Assembly: GCA_018902385.1 (NCBI GenBank)
Contig: JABSSW010000008.1
Coordinates: 1-64,000 of the forward strand
Length of the DNA stretch: 64,000 bases
Reading direction: 5' to 3'
Source of the DNA: Physcia stellaris
Lineage: Eukaryota; Ascomycota; Lecanoromycetes; Caliciales; Physciaceae
This document shows positions 59,022 to 64,000 of this stretch, one piece after another; position 1 is the stretch's first letter; every line of letters starts with the position of its first letter. The notes beneath the pieces were generated by a model that did not search any database, was not told the DNA's origin, and saw only the letters and a program-made list of their open reading frames with translations. Position numbers and translations under genes: made by a program.

Positions 59022-61715
59022 ATGCCTCCAGCCCGCCCTGTTCTCGTACTCCTCGGTATTGTCGCCTTACCGACCCTTTTCACCTTGTTCTCGCTGCTAA
59101 GTGCGCATCCTGGGCGCGACTCTTCAGCGGGGGACACTACATCTCAGCGGGGTTCCTTTCGTTCCTTCTTTTCCTTTCATACTCCGGCTTCCTTATTTCC
59201 TCCCGCTGCAATAATAAGCTTGACCGACGATAATTCTACGTTCTTCCTTGCCCGACCTGCCGACTTCGGTCCTCGTCTCATCTCGAATGGTCTCAGTGGG
59301 CAGCTCTGGGTTGGAAGCGGATTTGGGGACGATAATGTGAGGAGAGGAGGAGCAGCGACAGGACCAGAAGGAGAGCTTGGATGTAGTGATGTTCCAGGAT
59401 GGGAGGACGGCGACAAAGAAAGACATGGAGATGTCGGCTTAAGCGGATCGAAATATCGAAGGACTGGTCTTCCGACATCCGAAGCAAGCAGTGTGGGAAA
59501 TACGATTACAAGAGTACATGCGGAGGATACAGCAGAGGTTCTATCAGACAAATCGGACCCTTCCGGGTTAGCAACAATATCTGGCACCGACGACCATCTT
59601 CACTTTCCCCTACCGGACTCGCAAGTCTCCAAGCCTTCAATATCTGGACAGCGGCAACAGCATGCCTCCTCTGCTGAGGAACATGCCGATATCCAGTCTC
59701 TGCAGGAGACCGCAGAAATCACCGGTAAGATAGTGCTGCTGAGTCGAGGCGGATGCGGCTTTCTCGAAAAGGTAAAATGGGCGCAAAGACGGGGGCGGCC
59801 GCCTTGATAGTCGGAGACGATACTCGAGGTGGCGCCCTTGTGACGATGTACGCGAGAGGAGACACATCTAATGTAACCATACCTTCCTTGTTCACATCCC
59901 ATACAACAGCGCACCTTTTGTCGTCGCTCATACCGCCGGAAAGCCCGGACGAGGACGACTTTGAAGCTGACACTGAGTCCGAACCGGGTACTTTGAAGCC
60001 ATTAGCAGATGGTGATAGACCCACTTTCACTGCCTCCGTCAAGGAAGCTAGATTTACATCAGCGCCCCAAGGCCGTCGGATACCTGTGAACCCCAACAAC
60101 AAAGCTTCAAACCGTCGTAAAAAGAATCCAAAGAACGCTTCGGGAGTTCGCAAGCAATCTATTTGGCAGAAGCTTGGTTTTAGCAAGGTACCAAGCGATC
60201 AAGGGTTGGATGAAGATAGTCGCCGGCCTCCCAGCAGCGGCCGCTTGAGCTGGGTCAATGAGAAATTCAATGATGAGCTTGTTCTGGAGAAGAGAAACAG
60301 TCGCAAACTTAAAGCCACTCAGCAGCCGCAAGCAAAGTCTCGGACGTCCTCAAAAGGTCAACATGCTCCCGGCGATGGTTTTGAAATTGGGATTCAAGAC
60401 TGGCGTGACCCGGATCTTGTTGCAACCAAAGTCGTTGAGGCAACTGAAAATTCCAAGTCAAAGCCATTGGCAGCAGTGGCAACTCCATCAAAGTCTGGAA
60501 TTTCCAATGAACACGAACCTATATTGACTCCAGATGGCAAGAAAACTTTCGCTGGTGGAAGCATTACACCAGGAAGTGGCGAGTATGGCCAATTTCCGAA
60601 ACCCTCACCGATCGAAGATGAGGAAAAAGATGACAGCTGGTTTGGGCATGCTTTGTGGGGCGATGATTCTGAGTACGCCACGGACGATGACGACAAGCTA
60701 CAAATGGCTTCATCCCACCTACCGCAGGGCACCAAGCAGTCTCTTCCTGACCAGGAAGAACATGAAGGTTTGTGGGTAACCTTGACACCCACCACAATGT
60801 CGACTACTCCTTTCTTTGACACACTACTTGTCCTGATTGCAAGCCCTCTGATCACCCTTACCGTTGTATACGCCCTTCTGCTCCTTCGCTCCCGCATCCG
60901 AAGACGACGATGGCGAGCCCCGAAGTCGGTTGTTGAGAGGCTCCCAATACGGACATATCAGACCATGCCCACATCCTCTACCACATCTTCTGCAAGGATG
61001 GCAACTCCCTTTACCTCTTCTCCAACCTCGCCTTTGCTTCAGAGCAGGGCTCAGTCAATCCATTCTCGTTCCAGGGCTCAGTCCAAGGTTGGTTCGGAAA
61101 TGGGTGACCGTCTATCTGTATCTCTCGACAAGGCGACTGCTCAAGCAGCTGCGCAGAGTCATGGAAAACTCGAACAAGCAGTCGCCAAGAAGAAGAAGTA
61201 TAGAGGAAGACAGATTGAGTGCGTCGTCTGTCTGGAGGAGTATGTGGAAGGTTACAGTCAAGTGATGAGCCTGCCGTGTGGTCATGAATTCCACGCGGAA
61301 TGCATGTAAGTTGCCTCGTTATCTTCAAGAGAATCTTCGAACTGACGTACCCTTCAGCACGCCATGGTTGACTACGCGGCGTCGTACATGCCCAATATGT
61401 AAGAATGATGTTGTCCGCTCCATGGCTCGATCTTCAAATGCAGCAGAAGGCTCGCACTCCAACACTCACTACCACGGTGTGTCGCAAGGGGACGATGTGC
61501 AAGCTTTGGCGGCTGAGACTACGAATGAGTCCCCATCAGCCGCAATCCCGATTCCTCGTGACAACAATGACATTGAGAGAGGGGATGATATGGCAGACAC
61601 ACTGGTCGAAGATCAGTCTGGACGAAGGGGCTGGAGAGGGCTAGCTTCATTGAGCCTATCAGCATTCAGCGGCGAGGCTGCCTGGCGACAGGCTCAGGCA
61701 GACCGAAATCGGTAA
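59022..61715 (+). CDS. PA-TM-RING E3 ubiquitin ligase-like membrane protein, one apparent frameshift
   Basis: Exons 59022-61305 and 61358-61715 (donor GTAAGT, ACTGAC branch site). The start is Met at 59022, giving a signal peptide (MPPARPVLVLLGIVALPTLF). A protease-associated domain follows, with a long Gly/Asp/Ser-rich insertion and then RGGCGFLEKVKWAQRRG. Next come an acidic and basic disordered region, a transmembrane helix near residue 600 and a RING-H2 near 733-776 (CVVCLEEY, CGHEFHAEC, TCPICK). PA-TM-RING proteins sort and ubiquitinate membrane cargo in endosomes and vacuoles. At the G run 59791-59795 (five G) the PA-domain frame is lost; one more G would restore it and give about 880 residues. 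The intron, the RING and the downstream frame are intact, so a sequencing or assembly error in the homopolymer is the likeliest cause, with a real null allele possible. A GTAAAA...ATAG pseudo-intron there gives the wrong frame. Confidence 0.85.
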
Positions 61716-62118
61716 CGGCTGTCTATGAAGAATGATTCCTGAACGGTTCATGTTTTGAGTATTCGTGTACTAAGGGAGTTTTCAACACCGGCATGATAAG
61801 CGGCGATACCTGTATAGCATTGTATAGGCGTTCTCTACTGAAACGAATTGTCCGACCAAAAGTAGGCATTCCATATTACTTGAAATTCATTGTCTAAGCC
61901 GCTTTGCCTTTCACGATATTTTCGGCTGTAAGATCACTATTGTCAAGCAACAGCCATACGCAGCGTTGTTTGCCTTGGTCTTACAGCTACAACCCTAAAC
62001 GATTAGGGTTCAACAATCGCATGTGACGATGTGCTGCCAACAAATATTTCTTGGACTTGGATTTTTGGGCTCTAACGTTCGCCTCAACCAATATCCCTAA
62101 TACTATCGGCAGTAAACC
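61716..62118. other. Intergenic region and promoter of the RRT8-like gene
   Basis: About 400 bp contain the 3' flank of the RING gene and the promoter of the next gene, including an inverted telobox. No gene is seen. Confidence 0.7.
61991..62010. promoter_or_regulatory. Inverted telobox (AACCCTAA ... TTAGGGTT)
   Basis: A perfect 8-bp inverted pair, AACCCTAA and TTAGGGTT, is separated by four bases, 109 bp upstream of the start at 62119. A further CCCTAAT occurs at 62095-62101. Teloboxes bind Myb/telomere-repeat-type factors in fungi and plants, and a palindromic pair would suit dimer binding. The function is inferred only. Confidence 0.55.
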
Positions 62119-63256
62119 ATGGCGGACAAAGTCAAGGAAGTTGCCAAAGAGGAGGCTGATCGCATCAAATCACTCGCAGTAGAAGCAGCACGCTCTGCAG
62201 CCTACCTTTACCCTCTACGTGTATGTTCCTCCCATGACTGCTCCGAGACCATCCTCTTCCGCAGAAGATCCTTGTACTCACTTGTGGAATAACCTCTGAC
62301 CCTTTTGCTTCTAGGGTATCGCATATTTTCTATCACACCGAGACCTATGGCGTCCAATGACCTCCAGGCTCGCGCCCACGGTCTCTCTAGGCCTGGGAGT
62401 CACGACCTTCATGTTTGTCTTTACGTATTTGCCGCAAGCTGCAGGTATGTTCCCACGAGGCTCTCTTCCCCGTTCGTGATTGCTCTGAGTAAGCCCGAGA
62501 GACCTCATACTTGCATCAAGCTTTGAGGACAAACGCGTAAACCCAATACTCGCGCAAGAACCGAAATGCTGACTCTGGTATCCTCTTCTTACAGTCATGG
62601 CATTCACCAGCGGTCCCTTGGCTGCTATTAGCGCTGCTCTTCTCGTCCTCAGCGAGAGCTCCACCCTCATGACGATCCTTAGCAAGACTTTCCTCATTGA
62701 AGATGCCCTGGTTGACACGTTTGACGGAGTACTGGTCTCCCAAAATACAACGAATCTCGTCTCGGGAGGACGGCAGATCAAGTCAGGTGGTGACTCTATT
62801 GCGAAGCTTGGGAAGCTTGTCAAGAAGCCGTTTGCCAAATTCACCCCCAAGGCGTTGATCAGATACGTGATGTACCTACCTCTCAACTTTATACCGGTGG
62901 TGGGGACCGTTATCTTCGTGATATTGCAAGGAAAGAGAGCAGGACCCGCCGCTCATTCGAGATACTACCAATTGAAGGAGTGGAACAGTCATCAACGGCA
63001 GAAACATATCGAGGAGTATAGGGGCGCATACACCAGGTTAGTGATTTAGCACCTTCAAGGATTCTTGCTGATTCTGACACTTGATAGCTTCGGTATTGCC
63101 GCTGTCTTACTAGAGCTGATCCCAATCGCCTCCATCTTTTTCGCTTTCACGAATACTGTGGGCGCCGCACTGTGGGCAGCCGACATTGAAAAAGGCAACG
63201 TAACTAACGAGGGAACGGCACCGCGCTTGAGGGAACAAGCGAAGAAGGCCGAATAG
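62119..63256 (+). CDS. RRT8/EI24-like multi-pass membrane protein
   Basis: Exons 62119-62220, 62315-62444, 62595-63036 and 63088-63256 join in frame (donors GTATGT, GTATGT and GTTAGT), giving 280 residues. A charged N-terminal helix (MADKVKEVAKEEADRIKSLA) is followed by GIAYFLSHRDLWRP. Several hydrophobic segments come next (TVSLGLGVTTFMFVFTYLP, GPLAAISAALLVL, YLPLNFIPVVGTVIFVILQG, LLELIPIASIFFAFTNTVGA), with a central loop rich in Asp, Gly and Ser, and a basic C-terminus ending EQAKKAE. The pattern matches the fungal outer spore wall protein RRT8/LDS family (EI24-like), whose yeast members sit on lipid droplets or the prospore membrane and aid spore-wall assembly. In filamentous fungi the role is less clear. 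The promoter carries an inverted telobox. The start is the only Met that precedes the conserved segment in frame. Confidence 0.85.
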
Positions 63257-64000
63257 ATACCATGGGCGCTGGTACTATACTTTGTGCATTGCACACGCGG
63301 GCATTCTGAATAAGTCAACCTGTCTGTTATAGGCTGTTGAATTGAGTTTGCATCCTAGTTCTAGCTGCGAATTCCCGCAGAAGGTGATTATAATAAGGCT
63401 AGACTATTGACAGTGGAGAGCTGCTGAAGCTGACAGGAGATTGCTCATCGGGCTTGAGCAATGAATTATGCCTAAGCACGAAAAGCAAAGCCAATAGGAG
63501 CCCAGTGGGACTTCACGAGTTTCAGGCATCTTCGAGCCATTCGTCTTCGCACCCACGTGATACCAATATCTTCGAATTACCACCTCTCACTGAGCGACAT
63601 TTGACCATGTTTGGACCTTGATGATAGAGTAAGCTCGTTCGGAGCATTTCCCTCAAGGAGCTGCTAGTCGCCTATATCACGTGATTGATCGTGAACAAGG
63701 CAGATCATGATTGGGGATGGCATTCTCGTTCGGTATCATCGAGGTTGTACCTGCTTTCGATGAAGAGAGTAAGCGCCGCACATGGCTAGCAACGTGAAGC
63801 AGGCGGCTGCTTGCACTCACTTCCCTTCTCTTCAGTCACGTGTTGTGTAACCCTCATTAGACGAGTATCAATCACGGACCGAGGTCAAGGCCTGAACCGG
63901 TCTCGCCTGTCGAGGTAGGAAGGCACAACAATGACTGTCGCGCCTTCCGTTTATTACTTTACTCTACCTCATTTCTGAAACCCTCCTCCCCTATCCAATA
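63257..64000. other. Right-edge intergenic region with E-boxes
   Basis: No gene is seen. The region holds the 3' flank of the RRT8-like gene and probably the promoter of a gene beyond the window. It contains three CACGTG sites. Confidence 0.6.
63554..63842. promoter_or_regulatory. Cluster of three CACGTG E-boxes
   Basis: CACGTG occurs at 63554-63559, 63678-63683 and 63837-63842. The middle one sits in the 10-bp palindrome ATCACGTGAT. Three in 290 bp is well above chance for a six-base word in balanced sequence. bHLH factors of the Cbf1/Ino/SREBP kind recognise this core. The target gene is likely beyond the right edge. Confidence 0.45.

Noticed and set aside
59769-59808. 39-bp intron (GTAAAA...ATAG) to explain the RING frame change
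   Set aside because: Removing it does not give the PA-domain frame, and it deletes residues of the recognised domain.
61991-62010. Internal telomere repeat tract
   Set aside because: Only one inverted pair of the motif is present, not a tandem array, so a promoter telobox is the better reading.

Overview
The window is nuclear DNA of a filamentous ascomycete (Pezizomycotina; class not determinable by eye). The host genes have short introns with GTAAGT/GTATGT-type donors and CTGAC-type branch sites. They include a Tea1/KelA-type kelch polarity protein, a CK1-delta kinase, a fungal aquaporin, a PA-TM-RING ubiquitin ligase and an RRT8-like membrane protein. The window splits at about base 34,904 into two very different halves.

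Bases 1 to about 34,904 are a very AT-rich, gene-free block of nested, heavily mutated LTR-retrotransposon fossils: a minus-strand Gypsy with its 5' LTR (1-5165); the integrase and chromodomain end of a plus-strand Gypsy (about 5.2-7.4 kb); a second chromodomain Gypsy tail (about 7.4-9.0 kb); a huge inverted repeat with arms of about 3.5 kb around a 3.9 kb loop (about 9.76-20.71 kb); a plus-strand Gypsy pol (about 20.7-24.4 kb); a less mutated unclassified stretch (24.4-25.6 kb); a minus-strand Gypsy with both 320-bp LTRs (25631-32225); and a Copia fragment whose LTR-like edge marks the end of the block (32.2-34.9 kb). All are broken.

The mutation signature is the most unusual thing seen. In the saturated parts C is kept almost only as CpA or CpG, while CpC and CpT (and GpG, ApG on the same strand) have nearly vanished. 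This looks like repeat-induced C-to-T mutation, but with a context order (CpC/CpT first, then CpA, CpG last) unlike the CpA-first RIP described in Neurospora. Standard RIP indices, which look for CpA loss and TpA gain, would probably miss it.

Bases 34,905-64,000 are ordinary euchromatin with nine protein genes: a disordered hypothetical protein (+), the tea1-like gene (-), a HAD phosphatase (-), CK1 (-), a disordered hypothetical protein (-), a glycine-rich repeat protein (-), an aquaporin (-), a PA-TM-RING protein (+) and an RRT8/EI24-like protein (+). Exon structures were worked out from splice signals and frame continuity, and seven of the nine close exactly. The hypothetical protein at 36.4 kb and the RING gene each need one extra base to stay in frame. 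Other points of interest are a tandem duplication of about 450-480 bp in the tea1 3' flank, an inverted telobox in the RRT8-like promoter and a cluster of three CACGTG boxes at the right edge. The genes form no operon-like pathway; several (tea1, CK1, aquaporin, RING) are housekeeping, polarity or signalling genes.
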